From Entrophospora sp. SA101 (taxonomy: Eukaryota > Glomeromycota > Glomeromycetes > Entrophosporales > Entrophosporaceae), in assembly GCA_958430865.1 (NCBI GenBank), contig CAUDNR010001057.1, positions 1 to 64,000 on the forward strand: DNA of 64,000 bases, read 5' to 3'. The notes under the pieces were generated by a model, which worked only from the letters and a program-made list of their open reading frames with translations, made no database searches and was not told the origin of the DNA. Within the stretch, counting starts at the first letter, position 1; each line of letters opens with the position of its first letter. Both the position numbers and the translations under genes were made by a program. Below are positions 33,701 to 45,212 of the stretch, piece after piece.

Positions 33701-35625
33701 ACCTCCTAAACGAAAATATTGCTAGTCATAATAAAATTAAAGAAATCAATAGTTCAATGGTTCAAACCTTGATAAGTAAAGGTGTTGAAGAAAATAGAAT
33801 TAGCAAAATTGCTCAAAATAGCACTATTGAAAAATCTCTCCAAGCAGTTGAAGATAATTTGAGTGTATTAACTACTAAATTGAATAGTGATAAGTCCGAA
33901 GAATACGAAAAAAAATTAAAAAACCTTCTCGGAACCGAGGAAGACGAAGATTTGGACGAAAATTGAGAAACAATTTTGACGGGCTGGAAAAGTCAATCCT
34001 GAGAATACGTTAAACTAATAAAAGAAATCAAAACCAAAATCTTTGGGCTTAAAGAAAATGATAATTTACCAATTGATTGGAAAGAACAAATTTTAAAAAT
34101 CCGCACCGACTTAACCACCGCCAAAACCAGCACCGAAACCCGTTTAAACACTTTAGCCCAAACCAAAGTACCGGGGGCTACTGACGCTGAACGCAACGCC
34201 GCTTTAAAAACCTGGTTAGGCAACAACGGCGTTCACTTTACCAACCAAGCCGACACTTGAAAGACTTATTTACAAGGAGCCACTACCGCCGAAGAGTTAA
34301 GCCAACGCAGCGAAAAGATTGTGGAAGGCATTAAAGCCCTCGAAGCCGACTTAACCACCGCGAAAAACACCGAACAAACTAACATTGAAAACGCCCAAGA
34401 TTTAACCAATACTAACCTAAAACAACGAGTAAGTGATGCCGATTTAAAAACTTGGTTAAATACTCACCCGCAAAATGCCGGAATTGCCGCTGGTGACAAT
34501 TGAAAAACTTGACTCCAAGCCAGTGCTAATGTCGAGCAATTAGCTCACCGCATTGGTTTAATTCACCAAGGAATTGGGTTTATTCGCCAACAGCAAACTA
34601 CTGATATAGACGCTGCTCAAAAAGCTGCTCAGGGAGTAATTGAAGCCTTTCGTGATAAGCAGGATATTAAAGATAATGTTTTAAATAATCAATTTAAAAG
34701 CGATTACTCAACAATTGCTGAGAACACTTGACAGGATTACATTAATAACTCTAACATCACCAACTTAAAAAATCGAAAGTTAGATATTTTGAATTCCCTG
34801 GCTAGATTAATTATTGCCAAGCACAGTAAAACCACAACCGACCCTAGTCAAATAACTAATCTCCAAAACCAATTAACGAAGGAAAAACAAGAACATCAAA
34901 CCACTAAATCAGCTCGCCAAAAAGCCGAACAAGACAGAGACCAAGCCCAAAAAGAACGAGACGCTTACCAAACTCAATTAACCCAACAAGAACAAAAAAT
35001 AGTCCAACAACTAAACAATTCTTTCAAACTTGGTCTAGACAAAGAAGAAAAAGACCTCAATAAAGCCATTACTAGAATTGAAAAATTAATCCAAAAACCG
35101 CCAATTACTCTTGGTTATGAAACTATTAAAGAAGAATTACGCCAGGCTCAACAAACTATTACTAAACTAGAAAAACAATTAACCGAAAAAACTCCTTTTG
35201 GCGAAAATATCAAAGAAATTATCCAAATTGACGAGAAACTACTTAATGAAAATCAGGAATTAAAAATTGAATTAAATAAACAAGCAGCCGATTATCAACA
35301 ATTAGCCAAAGAGCGGAATAAGTTGGTGCTACAACAAATCAAAGATATTAACATAGAAAGCATTATTCAACTTGTCCCCCAAGCCAAAAAAGAAGCAATT
35401 AAGGAAAGCATTGAAAAAACTAATAACTATGCTGAGTTGGCTAGCGAAAGAAACAAATTAATTAGCAAACATATTAACCAAAGTTTAGCCAGTTTACCAG
35501 AAATTCAACAACAACAACAACAACAACAAAAAGAAAGAATTATTTTAATTGGTTTGCTGGCGGTGAGTTTACTAACAGTAGGAGGATTATTAATGAAATT
35601 AAAAGGAATTAAGGGGAAAAAGTAA
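30793..35625 (+). CDS. Giant 1610-residue tail-anchored coiled-coil protein
   Basis: With UGA=Trp the frame is open without TAA/TAG from ATG 30793 (RBS GAAGGAG) to TAA 35623-35625. The N-terminal third is helical and charged; long coiled coils span 33060-33480 and 34830-35450. A tandem repeat of about 90 residues (34080-34260 and 34310-34540) shares DLTTAK, LKTWL and a W-KT(Y/W)LQ block. A Gln run (QQQQQQQQ) precedes one membrane segment (IILIGLLAVSLLTVGGLL) and a Lys-rich end. No signal peptide. Likely a cytoskeletal, adhesin-like or host-contact protein; no named family recognised. Confidence 0.85.
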
Positions 35626-35729
35626 AATAAGAATGTTTAAAACTTATCTGAACCATGACAGAAAAAAATCTAATGATTAAAAATTTTAAATCAGTTTTTT
35701 GCTCTTGGCTTTAAAAATATAATTAACAT

Positions 35730-36353
35730 ATGACAATTAGTTTGCTCGGAAAAAAAATTGGCATGACCCAGTTCCCGGAAGAAGGAAAGTTTATTCCCGT
35801 CACGGCAATTTTAGTTACTCCGAATATTGTATCCCAAGTTAAGACCCAAGAAAAAGATGGCTATTCTGCTTGTCAATTAGCCTTTCAAGAATGTCGAACC
35901 AAAGTCTTAAATAAATCACAACTTGGTCATTTAAACAAAAATAAAATTGCTGCTCATAAACATTTACGGGAAGCAAAAGATATGACTGGTTTTTCCGTCG
36001 GTTCGCAGTTAGACGCCTCGCTTTTTCAAGAAAAGGAAAGAATTAAAATTACGGGTGTTTCCAAAGGAAAAGGATTTGCGGGAGTAATTAAAAGACACGG
36101 CTTTGCTCTCGGTGCCATGTCGCATGGTGGTGGTCCAGTTCACCGTTCAATGGGTTCGGCTGGTGGTGGTCGGGGCACCCGGCAAAAAGTGCCCAAAGGG
36201 AAAAAAATGCCTGGTCATTTGGGAAATGAGCAAGTAACTGTTCGCAATCTCCTCATTGTCAAAATTTTTCCCGAAAAGCAATTAATTCTAGTAAAAGGAG
36301 CCGTTCCTGGTAATAAAAAAGGTTTGGTCAAACTAGTTAAAATTAATATATAA
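35730..36353 (+). CDS. rplC: Ribosomal protein uL3
   Basis: The gene encodes 207 residues. SLLGKKIGMTQ start and GKGFAGVIKRHGFALGAMSHGGG...HRSMGS core are diagnostic. The usual neighbours rpsJ and rplD are absent. A 23-codon frame (36356-36427) follows and may be spurious. Confidence 0.97.
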   Translation: MTISLLGKKIGMTQFPEEGKFIPVTAILVTPNIVSQVKTQEKDGYSACQLAFQECRTKVLNKSQLGHLNKNKIAAHKHLREAKDMTGFSVGSQLDASLFQEKERIKITGVSKGKGFAGVIKRHGFALGAMSHGGGPVHRSMGSAGGGRGTRQKVPKGKKMPGHLGNEQVTVRNLLIVKIFPEKQLILVKGAVPGNKKGLVKLVKINI

Positions 36354-36434
36354 TTATGACTATCTCGAAAGAATACTCAACTAGGGAGAAAATAAGAAAA
36401 ATGCGAAAGAAGATTAACAAAGATTAAATTAAAT

Positions 36435-36875
36435 ATGAATGAAATAAAAACAAACAAAACTAACCATAATTATTATACTGGTATTGGGAGAAGAAAGACC
36501 GCTCGGGCTACAGTTTATTTAAAATCTGGTGGTACAGGCCAAATAGAAATCAGCCAAAGGGGTAAAAAAGAAGAGCGAAAGTTGGATGAATACTTTACCA
36601 ATGCTTTACTGCCGAAAAAAGAAATTTTGAAACCCTTGGAAATCTTAAATAAGCAAAATGATTATGATTTGAAAATCCGCATAGCCGGAGGAGGGACAAC
36701 TGGACAATTAGAAGCGATTAGATTAGGAATAGCCAAAGCCCTTTTGGCAGTTTCTCCGGAATACCGAACTACTTTGAAAGGATTTGGTCTGTTAACCCGG
36801 GATGCCCGCAAAGTAGAAAGGAAAAAAATTGGCTTAAAGAAAGCCCGAAAAGCTACTCAGTATTCCAAACGTTAA
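36435..36875 (+). CDS. rpsI: Ribosomal protein uS9
   Basis: The gene encodes 146 residues. TGIGRRKTARATVYL, RIAGGGTTGQLEAIRLGIAKAL and the C-terminal DARKVERKKIGLKKARK...YSKR are canonical. The usual partner rplM is absent upstream. Confidence 0.97.
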   Translation: MNEIKTNKTNHNYYTGIGRRKTARATVYLKSGGTGQIEISQRGKKEERKLDEYFTNALLPKKEILKPLEILNKQNDYDLKIRIAGGGTTGQLEAIRLGIAKALLAVSPEYRTTLKGFGLLTRDARKVERKKIGLKKARKATQYSKR

Positions 36876-36932
36876 TATTAGTGATTACTCTTAAAAAAAT
36901 TATTAACGAATCCTTACTAGAAACAAATAAAT

Positions 36933-38222
36933 ATGAACTCAATAAATAATCTGCTCTCAGAAAGAACAAAAAAAAACTTACAAGCCATTGGTTATAGCCA
37001 ATTAACGGATATTCAAGAAAAAGTTATTCCGCTAATTTTGGAAGAGAAAGATATCATTGCCCAGTCCCAAACTGGCACTGGAAAAACAGCGGCTTTTATT
37101 ATCCCCAGCTTGGAAAAAATCGAACCATTTGCTAAACCCCAAATTTTAGTTTTGGTGCCAACCCGGGAGTTAGCTTTACAAGTTAGTGAAGAAACGAAAA
37201 AATTATCCCAAGTAAGCAAATTACGGGTACTTGCTGTTTATGGTGGCACCTCCATGGAAAATCAATTACGCTCATTTCGCTCGGGTGTTGACGTAATAAT
37301 TGGCACGCCGGGGAGAATAATTGACCATCTCCGAAGGAAAAGTTTTCAACCGGCTAACTTGAAATTTGTCATTCTTGATGAGGCTGACGAAATGATTGAT
37401 AAAGGTTTCTTGGCCGATATTGAAAAAATAATCAAAATGACCCCGGCTAGTCGCCAAACCTTACTTTTTTCCGCTACGATTACACCACCAGTAGCCAAGT
37501 TTGCCAAACTTTATTTAAAAAATCCGGTACGAATTAGCGGAGAAACAAAGAATTTGCTCGAAAATCACATTGAACACTATTACTTAGAAGTGGCTTCTCG
37601 GAAAAAAAACTCTCTTTTAGTTGATTTTCTTCGTCTTCATAGTTCCGAATTAGTCATTGTTTTTGTGAACACCAAAAGAAGGGTGGAGCAAATAAACGAA
37701 GTGCTAAGCCGAGAAAATTTAAAAGTTGACTATATTCACAGTGATTTGTCCCAAGCCCGCCGCACCAGGGTTTTTAATAAATTTAGAACTAAGCAAATAT
37801 CTTTATTAATTGCTACTGATGTGGCAGCGCGGGGATTACACGTTAACGACATTGCTTACGTTATCAACTATGATTTTCCCCAAAGTTCCGAGTTTTACAT
37901 TCACCGAATTGGTCGTACCGGCAGAGCCGGAGCCAGTGGCAAAGCGATAACTTTTATTAGTTCCCCCAAAGAGAAAAAAATGTTGTTTGCCTTGGCTCGG
38001 CAAAAAGGATACAAAGTTGAGCCACTAAATTTACCTGACAAAAGCCAAATCAGCCAAATTTTAGAAGATAAATTGCTGAAAAAAATAATCAATAATATAG
38101 AAAAGACGGAAGTTAGTCAAAACAACAAGGAAAAAGTCAAAAAATTAAACGAAAAGTACGGGGCTGAAAAAGTGGCTAACACTCTCTTTAACTTATTAGC
38201 CAAAGACGAAATGCATTATTAA
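36933..38222 (+). CDS. DEAD-box RNA helicase
   Basis: The gene encodes 429 residues. Q motif, AQSQTGTGKT, PTRELA, DEAD (VILDEADEMID), SAT, ARGLHVNDI and HRIGRTGRAG are all present. It lacks a long basic C-terminal extension. Probably a CshA-like helicase for ribosome assembly and mRNA decay. Confidence 0.95.
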   Translation: MNSINNLLSERTKKNLQAIGYSQLTDIQEKVIPLILEEKDIIAQSQTGTGKTAAFIIPSLEKIEPFAKPQILVLVPTRELALQVSEETKKLSQVSKLRVLAVYGGTSMENQLRSFRSGVDVIIGTPGRIIDHLRRKSFQPANLKFVILDEADEMIDKGFLADIEKIIKMTPASRQTLLFSATITPPVAKFAKLYLKNPVRISGETKNLLENHIEHYYLEVASRKKNSLLVDFLRLHSSELVIVFVNTKRRVEQINEVLSRENLKVDYIHSDLSQARRTRVFNKFRTKQISLLIATDVAARGLHVNDIAYVINYDFPQSSEFYIHRIGRTGRAGASGKAITFISSPKEKKMLFALARQKGYKVEPLNLPDKSQISQILEDKLLKKIINNIEKTEVSQNNKEKVKKLNEKYGAEKVANTLFNLLAKDEMHY

Positions 38223-38257
38223 ATAAAATTAAAATGAACACGAGGTTTTGATTTTTT

Positions 38258-38335
38258 TGGTGCTGATTGAGGGACTCGAACCCCCAGCCTTCCGCTTACA
38301 AGGCGGCTGCTCTATCCAGTTATAGCTAAACCAGC
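38258..38335 (-). tRNA. tRNA-Thr (anticodon TGT)
   Basis: A 78-base tRNA with encoded CCA. Acceptor GCTGGTT/AATCAGC; anticodon loop CTTGTAA gives TGT. The D arm is slightly long (TTTAGCTATAACTGGATAGAGC). Confidence 0.88.
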
Positions 38336-38390
38336 TTTTATAATGTATTTTTAAATGCTAGTCGTATTGGAAACTTTACGGGCATTTTGG

Positions 38391-38591
38391 CTACTTGCTT
38401 CAATTTTTGCATAAAAAGTATAAACATAATAAACCATAAATAATACTAATAATCAAGAAAAGAACACCCTGCCAACTATTTCTTTGCTCTGGAGTTTTCA
38501 AAACCGTAAAATAATTGCAAAAAGTAAGAATCAAAGGCAAAAGTGCTAAAAACCCAAAAGCTATTTTACCCAAAAATTCCACTAAATCCAT
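38391..38591 (-). CDS. Small two-helix membrane protein
   Basis: The gene encodes 66 residues with two hydrophobic segments (IAFGFLALLPLILTFCNYF and VLFLIISIIYGLLCLYFL). Size and topology recall SecG, but the conserved SecG loop is not evident. The dispersed element copy 2 lies upstream of its start. Confidence 0.55.
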
Positions 38592-38976
38592 ATATTACTT
38601 TTTAGCAAACTCATTGGCTTGATTGCTTACCATGATAAAGATTTTGGTTTAAATTTCCCCGCCCGGAACACAGGCTCTATTTATCGTATTAATAAAGACT
38701 TAAAAGGGTTTAAATGGGTGGATTTAGGGCAAGAAAAACCAAAAAAGTAGGTGATTTACGGCGATTTTTCTTTTTGCTTATTCATTTATTTATTTTCTCG
38801 CCCTCTTTTACTTTTATATTTTAAACTTAAAATTTATTTAAACCATAATTGGATAACTATACATATAAAACCATAAAAAATAATAAAAACGCCATCCTAA
38901 CAAGAAAAAAATTACCGGTATGTAGTACATGATAAAAAATTTTAGTCTCGTTTGGTGCTACTGTCAGCGGTTTTAA
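38592..38976. other. Intergenic region with dispersed element copy 2
   Basis: Apart from the element at 38658-38713 nothing coding is seen. Confidence 0.4.
38658..38713 (-). repeat. Dispersed intergenic element, copy 2
   Basis: On the minus strand it reads CCCTTTTAAGTC, spacer, ATAAATAGAGCCTGTGTTCC, matching the copy at 14168-14206 upstream of mnmE. Confidence 0.55.
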
Positions 38977-39948
38977 TTAATTTGGCAATTTCATTTTATT
39001 TTTAATCTCTTTTAATTTTTGCTGAGCCAGTTTTTGGCAGTAATGTTGATTTTTTTCCAATAAGCCAGTGATTTTGGCTTGATAAATAGGAAACTTTTCT
39101 TGAATAATTTGGAATTTAGCGCAAACTAATTCTGCTAATTTAGTTTTAAATTGGTGGTAGTTTAAATTACTCACCTCTTTTTCCGCTTCCTGCGGGCTGA
39201 CCTTCTTGAACAAAGCATAAATAAGCAAAAGGTTAGAAATGCCAGTTTTTTTTATTGGGTCATAATAAACCTTGTTTTCTGAGTCTGTTTCCGCTCGCTG
39301 GATTTTTTTTTTGACAATTTCAGGTTCATCGAGTAAAGCCAAATGGTCGTTTTCACTTTTGGACATTTTTTTTTCCGGATTTTGCAAGCCCATAATTTTA
39401 CCCCCTAATTGAGGGATAGCAAATTGTGGCAATTTTAGCAATTCGGCTTGGTAAAAGTTATTGAATTTGCGAGCGATGGCAGCAGTTAATTCACAATGCT
39501 GCTGCTGGTCTTGACCGACAATTACTAAATCCGCATCATAAAGAAAAATATCCGCTGACATTAGAACGGGATAAGCCAATAAGGCTAAATTGCCAGTTTC
39601 CTCACCCTTTTTTTTTTCTTTATATTGAATCATGTTATTTAATTCACTTACGGTCACCGAAGGAGTTAAAAGTCAAGTTAATTCACAATGTTCTTTAATT
39701 TGCGATTGAACGAATATTTTACAGTCTTCTTTTAAACCGCAAGCATATAACAAAGCCGCAATGTCAGCGGCTTTTTTTCGGTAATCCATTCCCTGCTGCG
39801 GAACAGTCAACGCATGTAAATCAGCAATCATAACAATTACCTCGTATTCTTCTTGCAAAAGCAAAATGTGGTTGATTACTCCTAAATAATGACCTAATGT
39901 TAAGGTGCCAGTAGCTTGGATGCCAGTGAAAAAGCGTGGTCTGGTCAT
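38977..39948 (-). CDS. trpS: Tryptophanyl-tRNA synthetase
   Basis: The gene encodes 323 residues. HIGH motif TGTLTLGHYLG, the QQHCELT region and KMSKS are present. In an organism with UGA=Trp this enzyme also charges the UCA-anticodon tRNA. Confidence 0.95.
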
Positions 39949-40043
39949 ATTTAATTTTTAACCTTTTTTGCTCATTACTAAGAATATTTGTACATCTAAA
40001 ACTTGAGGAAACAATTCTGAACTATTCAAACATATAACTATGG

Positions 40044-41480
40044 TTATTGAAATTTTTGAAGTTCAGCATCAATAAAATCACTTGCCGCTTCCTCGTTTAT
40101 TTCTACTGCTATTTCTATCGCCCTTTTTGCGATATTTAATAAGTATTTTGATTTGTTGTATGCATCTTCACCTTCCCAAACAGTAGTTTCGATTTGTTCT
40201 TGGATTAATTTATCCAACATAGGTATTGGTATTTTTTTTGTATCATAAGGATAAATACACTGCTGAACCGAACCTCTTAAATTCCTTCTAGTTAATAATT
40301 GTCCGATAGAAGAATTAAGAAACACCAATAAGTAATAAGGATTTATTATTTGCTGTATCGGACGTATAAGCGTTAAAGAACTTCCACAAATTGCTCTTAC
40401 TGGCGAGTTATATAAATTAGCCTTTCCTACATAGTCAGCACCTACTGAGTAAACAATGATATCGTTTTTGCCTAGCAGATACTTTTGGTTTTTTCTAACA
40501 AATTCATCAGTGGTATAAGAAGATTCTTGGTCGTTTCAAAATTTGTCGCTAGGAAAATAGTCGCTAAGATGTTTTTCGGTAATAATGAACGTTTTTTCTT
40601 TGATATCTCTTAATTCACAAGGAGGATTAGATGGGTGTCCTATAAGAGAAGTTAGGTCTTCAAGATACTTATATCCATTTTTGGATTTTTTTATTCTTTG
40701 AATAGCTTCATCGAATTTTGGTTGAAAATATTCGGCATCACATCGTTCCGCTTGTTTGGTATCTGAGAAGTTTCTAGTAAAAGTTAATTGGTGTCGTGGT
40801 TTAAATTCATTTAGGTCAAGGGCGCTGGATAGAATTTTTTCAGCCTCGTAATATTTTTGCTTTCTTATAGCATTAAGTTTAATAGATAATTGAACTATTT
40901 CTTTAATCTTTTGATTAAATTTACTAGAACAAGGATATAATTGAATTTGGTCAAAATCTTCTAATAGTATCCTTACTTGAACGCTACCTCTGGCTATTCT
41001 TTTTAATTGAATCGAGCCATATTTTGACATTAAAAATGATGCTATATATTCAGAGGAAAGTTCTGATGAAGGCCTTAAAAACCCAACCGAACGAGCACCA
41101 GTGCTTTCTTTGATAGTATCTGTTATTAACGATAAATTACCAACTATTCCTACCGTTGTAAGCAGAATATCTCCGGGAAGAAAATGGGATCTAGTCATCT
41201 GTTTTTGGTTGTATTTCGATTCTGGTATATAAACAGGTCTAGCATTTTCAATAAAAAAACCAGCACTTATATCTTTTCCTCCGTAATAAGGAATGCCTGG
41301 ATAATCTTGAAAATATTCAGTTATTTTTGAATGATTGCCATCGCTTACTTTAACATAATTAGTTAAAGGTTGTTTTTTGCTAAGCAGACTTAAAGTTTTC
41401 AAAACATCTGGTTTATAAAACTCAGCATCTACTCTAAATGTTCTTTCTAAACTACTTTTGTATATAATTGAAAACCGCAT
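40044..41480 (-). CDS. hsdS: Restriction-modification specificity subunit (HsdS type)
   Basis: The gene encodes 478 residues. Two target-recognition halves are visible: one has YYGGKDIS, LLTTVGIVGNLSL and a QVRILLEDFDQIQLYP strand; the second has NDIIVYSVGADYVGKANLY and QQCIYPYDTKKIPIP. They recognise the two halves of the DNA target. The ATG lies just after the end of the methylase gene, with overlap possible. Intact. Confidence 0.88.
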
Positions 41481-41482
41481 AA

Positions 41483-43561
41483 TTAATTTCAAAAACTTAA
41501 TTTATTATTTTTAGCTCATTTTATAAATTCTTCAGCAATCCCATCATTAAGTTCCTTCGAATCATTGTCATCATTAAGTGCATGATTATACAAGTCATTA
41601 TCAACAATCAAATGTCCGTTTCCATCTATTTTAGGCTTGCCTAATTCATCTTTCTTATAAATATATTCTCCGGAATTATCTTTACCTCCTTTTTCGGATA
41701 CAGCAAAAAAAATTGGGTAATCTTCTAACTTAGGACATAATTCACCATTCTTAGGATTATTATTTCATTTTTGCAAGAATAAGACGCTTGTCTTAGTGCC
41801 GGTATGAGGTTTAAAAGTATTAGGATGTAAACCTACAACCGCAATAATTCTTGCTCTAGTAGCGATAAATTTACGAATCTCTTTATCTGTTGAATTATTG
41901 AATCTTCCTTGTGGCAAAACTATTGCCATTCTCCCTCCCGGTTTTAGAAAATCTAAATTTCTCTCAATAAATAAAATATCTCTTCCTACTTGTTTTTTTG
42001 GTTCTTTTTTGTCACCTTTTTGTTTATAACCTAATTCATATTTATGGATAATTCTTGACTCTTTAATATCTCCCGCAAAAGGAGGATTGGCCATTAGAAC
42101 ATTAAACAAAAACTCTTTATTTGAGGAATTTTTTCTTAGTTTTCTTAGTCTTTTAAAACCCTCTCCATAAATGTCCGATCATTTTGTACTTTCTGAGTTT
42201 TCGTTCCATCTATCATAGTCAAGGGTGTTTAAATGCAACACATTGGTATTGCCATCTCCAGCAATTAAATTTAAGGTTCTAGCTACTCGCACAACTTTCT
42301 CATCAAAATCAATTCCAAATATTTTTTCAATATCATCTTTCTCTTTGTCGGTCACGCCATGTAAAAGTGAATTAAAAATATAAAAGATGTTGTGAACTGG
42401 GAAACCACAAGAACCAGAAGCAGTATCAACCATGAATTCTCCTTTTTTTGGATTTAACATTTTTACGCACATATCAATGACGTGTCTGGGCGTAAAATAT
42501 TGACCTTTCTCTCCTTTCGCTGATTTACCTACTAGATATTCAAAAGCCTCGTCAATTACCTGTAAATTGGTATTAAACAACTTTACGTCTTGCAATCCCG
42601 ATATACATACAGCAAGATGTGATGGGGCTAATTCAATATTACTTTCTTCTGGGAAAATTCCTTTTCAGGCTCGCTTAGCAGAGTCAAATAATCTTTGAAT
42701 TTTTGCCTTTAATTCAGTATCCGATTGTCCAGTATTTCGAAACTCTAAAACTCTGAAATCACTATCATTGTCAAAGTTATTTAAGTAATCTTTTACTTTA
42801 TTAAAATCTCGATACCAGTGATTTCCTAAATTATTTTTTAATGCTCAATACAAAATTTCTTTGTCCCTCTTGCTTTGGTTTTCGTCGTAAAGTTTAGTAA
42901 AAATTAACTTAAAAACCTCTTCAAACACGTCAACTCCGGCATTGGCTAAGACTTCATCTTCCAAAGATAGTATAATTTGCTTAAGAGACCTGCCTTCATT
43001 GGGAATTTTATCTCTGATAATTAAGTCTTTAAGTGTATATCTTTCTCTAAGAACATCTGAAAGGCTTTGCTCGGAATTTGGTATGCTAGTTATTTCTTCA
43101 AAGTAGTTGGGATCTTTGCGATTGTATTTTAAAATTTGGCTTCCGTTGGTTCAAATTCCAATGGGGCAACCAGTAGCATTACAATAAGACTTTAGTTGCT
43201 CTTTTCCAAGTTTTTCGTTTGGTTTTTTAACTTCGATTATAATATACTCGACAGTGGGTCTGTCTTTATCAAAAATTACGATATCGGCTGATTTTTTTTC
43301 TCGTCCAAAGTGGATAGAATGTTCTAATTTGATTCTCGATTTTGGATAGTTATAATCCTCCATCAAGGTAGCAATGTATAACTGTCTTACTATCTCCTCT
43401 GGTTTTAATAAAATTTCTTTATTCCTTATAAGGCAAACAACGTAGGGGTTTTGATTTTTCCAAACTATTTTATTTTCTAATTGCCCAACTTTCTCTGGGT
43501 CAAAAATATTTAGTCCATAGGGAGTGTTTTTGAGAACTTTGTGTATGGGTGATTCATTCAT
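41483..43561 (-). CDS. Fused nuclease-methyltransferase of a Type I/IIB-like R-M system
   Basis: The gene encodes 692 residues. Residues about 60-140 form an HSDR_N-like domain with a PD-(D/E)xK pattern (SADIVIFDKD ... YIIIEVKKPN). The rest is an N6-adenine methylase of HsdM type: QYFTPRHVIDMCV, SAM motif DTASGSCGF and catalytic ANPPFAGD. With the adjacent S subunit this resembles two-gene BcgI-like enzymes, where cutting and methylation share one chain. No separate HsdR translocase is seen. Confidence 0.85.
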
Positions 43562-43655
43562 ATTTTTATGCTTGAACTATTCTATGAGTTAAATTTATTA
43601 CTTAGTTTTTAGTGATATTTTTTTCTTTTATTCGCCTTTCTAACGCAAAATTTTT

Positions 43656-44132
43656 TTATTCATAGAGCAATTTATTAATGAATTTCCGTTGATAATTAAT
43701 AATTCCTTTATTTTTCGGGAACCAAAGAGCAATTTCTTTTTTGGCACTTTCTGGGCTGTCTGAGGCGTGACAAATGTTTCTTCCAATATCTACACAAAAA
43801 TCACCGCGAATAGTCCCCAGCGGGGAAATCAAGGGGTCAGTTTCTCCCAAGAGTTTTCGGGCATAAGAAACAATGCCTCTGCCTTCTCAGACCATGGCAA
43901 CCACTGGTCCGGAAAGCATAAATTTAATTAATTCAGCAAAAAAATCTTTATTTTTTAATTCAGCATAGTGCTCTCCCAACAGTTGTTGGTCAGGAGCAAG
44001 CATTTGACAAGCGGTAATTTGAAATCCTTTTTTTTCCAAGCGTTGAATCACTTCCCCAATTAATCCTCTTTCTACCCCGTCTGGCTTAATCATAATAAAA
44101 GTTTGTTCTTTTTGGTCGCTTGTTTCGTTCAT
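43656..44132 (-). CDS. ndk: Nucleoside diphosphate kinase
   Basis: The gene encodes 158 residues. [17 protein letters not shown] start, [12 protein letters not shown] and the active-site histidine in [17 protein letters not shown]. It balances NTP and dNTP pools. Slightly longer than usual at the C-terminus. Confidence 0.95.
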
Positions 44133-44242
44133 ATATAATTCAATTTTACCATAATTTAACTAAGAAAATTCTGCTTTCTCCAAGGACATTTTTTGGCTTT
44201 TCTCTTTCCAAACCGAGTATTTTCTGAATAAAAAATAAATTA

Positions 44243-44902
44243 ATGACCAAAACAAATCTTAATTTTGAATTAAATCTTTGAAAAGAACACAACTTAATTG
44301 CCGGGGTAGACGAAGCTGGACGAGGGGCATTAGCTGGTCCAATCGTCGTTGCGGCAGTAATTTTGCCAACTTATTTTCGTTCTCCGCTGATTCAGGATTC
44401 CAAAATTTTAAAACCTTGACAAAGAAATAAAACTTACGGAATCATTAGAAAAAATGCTTTGGAATATAGCGTAGTAATTAAAAGTCCTCGCGAAGTAGAA
44501 AGTAAGAATCCTTTACAAGCTACCAAAGAAGCCATGGTCGAAGCGGCTTTAAAATTAAAAAATAAACCTGGCTTGTGTTTAGTCGACGGCAAAGAAGAAA
44601 TATTAATTCCCGGCGTTCCAACCCAAAGCATTATCGGTGGTGACCGTCAATCAATTAACATCGCAGCTGCTTCGATTGTTGCCAAAGTTACCCGCGATGC
44701 TATTATGAAAAGTTTGCACAAAAAATACCCCCAATATGATTGAGAAAACAATAAAGGCTACCCTAATCCTATCCATTTACAAGCAATTTTTCAATATGGA
44801 ATTTGTTCCTTGCATCGGAAAACTTATGAACCAATTAAAAGTTTAGTCAGTGGTAAAGTTAATCGGGAAATTCTTTGTCAAAAATACAATTGTAAAAGTT
44901 AA
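44243..44902 (+). CDS. rnhB: Ribonuclease HII
   Basis: The gene encodes 219 residues. [16 protein letters not shown] carries the DEAGRG motif; further acidic residues are in [13 protein letters not shown] and SIVAKVTRD; the YPQYDWENNKGYP Trp is UGA. It removes ribonucleotides from DNA. Confidence 0.95.
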
Positions 44903-45001
44903 AAAACTGTTTTTTCCTTTTGCGTTCATTATAATTTTATGACCGAAAGTCTGCTTGAAAAAATGCTTTTTTTTTTTTTTGTATTAATATTAATAAACAA
45001 T

Positions 45002-45087
45002 TGGTACCCAAAATCGGACTTGAACCGATATGAGCTTGTGCTCGAATGATTTTGAGTCATTTGCGTCTACCATTCCGCCATTTGGGC
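45002..45087 (-). tRNA. tRNA-Leu (anticodon CAA)
   Basis: An 86-base class II tRNA with CCA. Acceptor GCCCAAA/TTTGGGT, anticodon stem AATGA/TCATT around CTCAAAA, anticodon CAA. Confidence 0.93.
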
Positions 45088-45089
45088 CT

Positions 45090-45166
45090 TGGTAGCGGGG
45101 GCAGGATTTGAACCTGCGATCTGCGGATTATGAGCCCGCCGAGTTGGACCACTACTCTACCCCGCG
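45090..45166 (-). tRNA. Initiator tRNA-fMet (anticodon CAT)
   Basis: A 77-base tRNA with CCA. It begins C1 opposite an unpaired T72 and has the GGG run beside the CTCATAA loop, initiator features. Two bases separate it from tRNA-Leu(CAA). Confidence 0.92.
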
Positions 45167-45212
45167 ATATATAGTTAGTTTTTAACTAGTTTCCCAAAAT
45201 TACTTATAAGGA

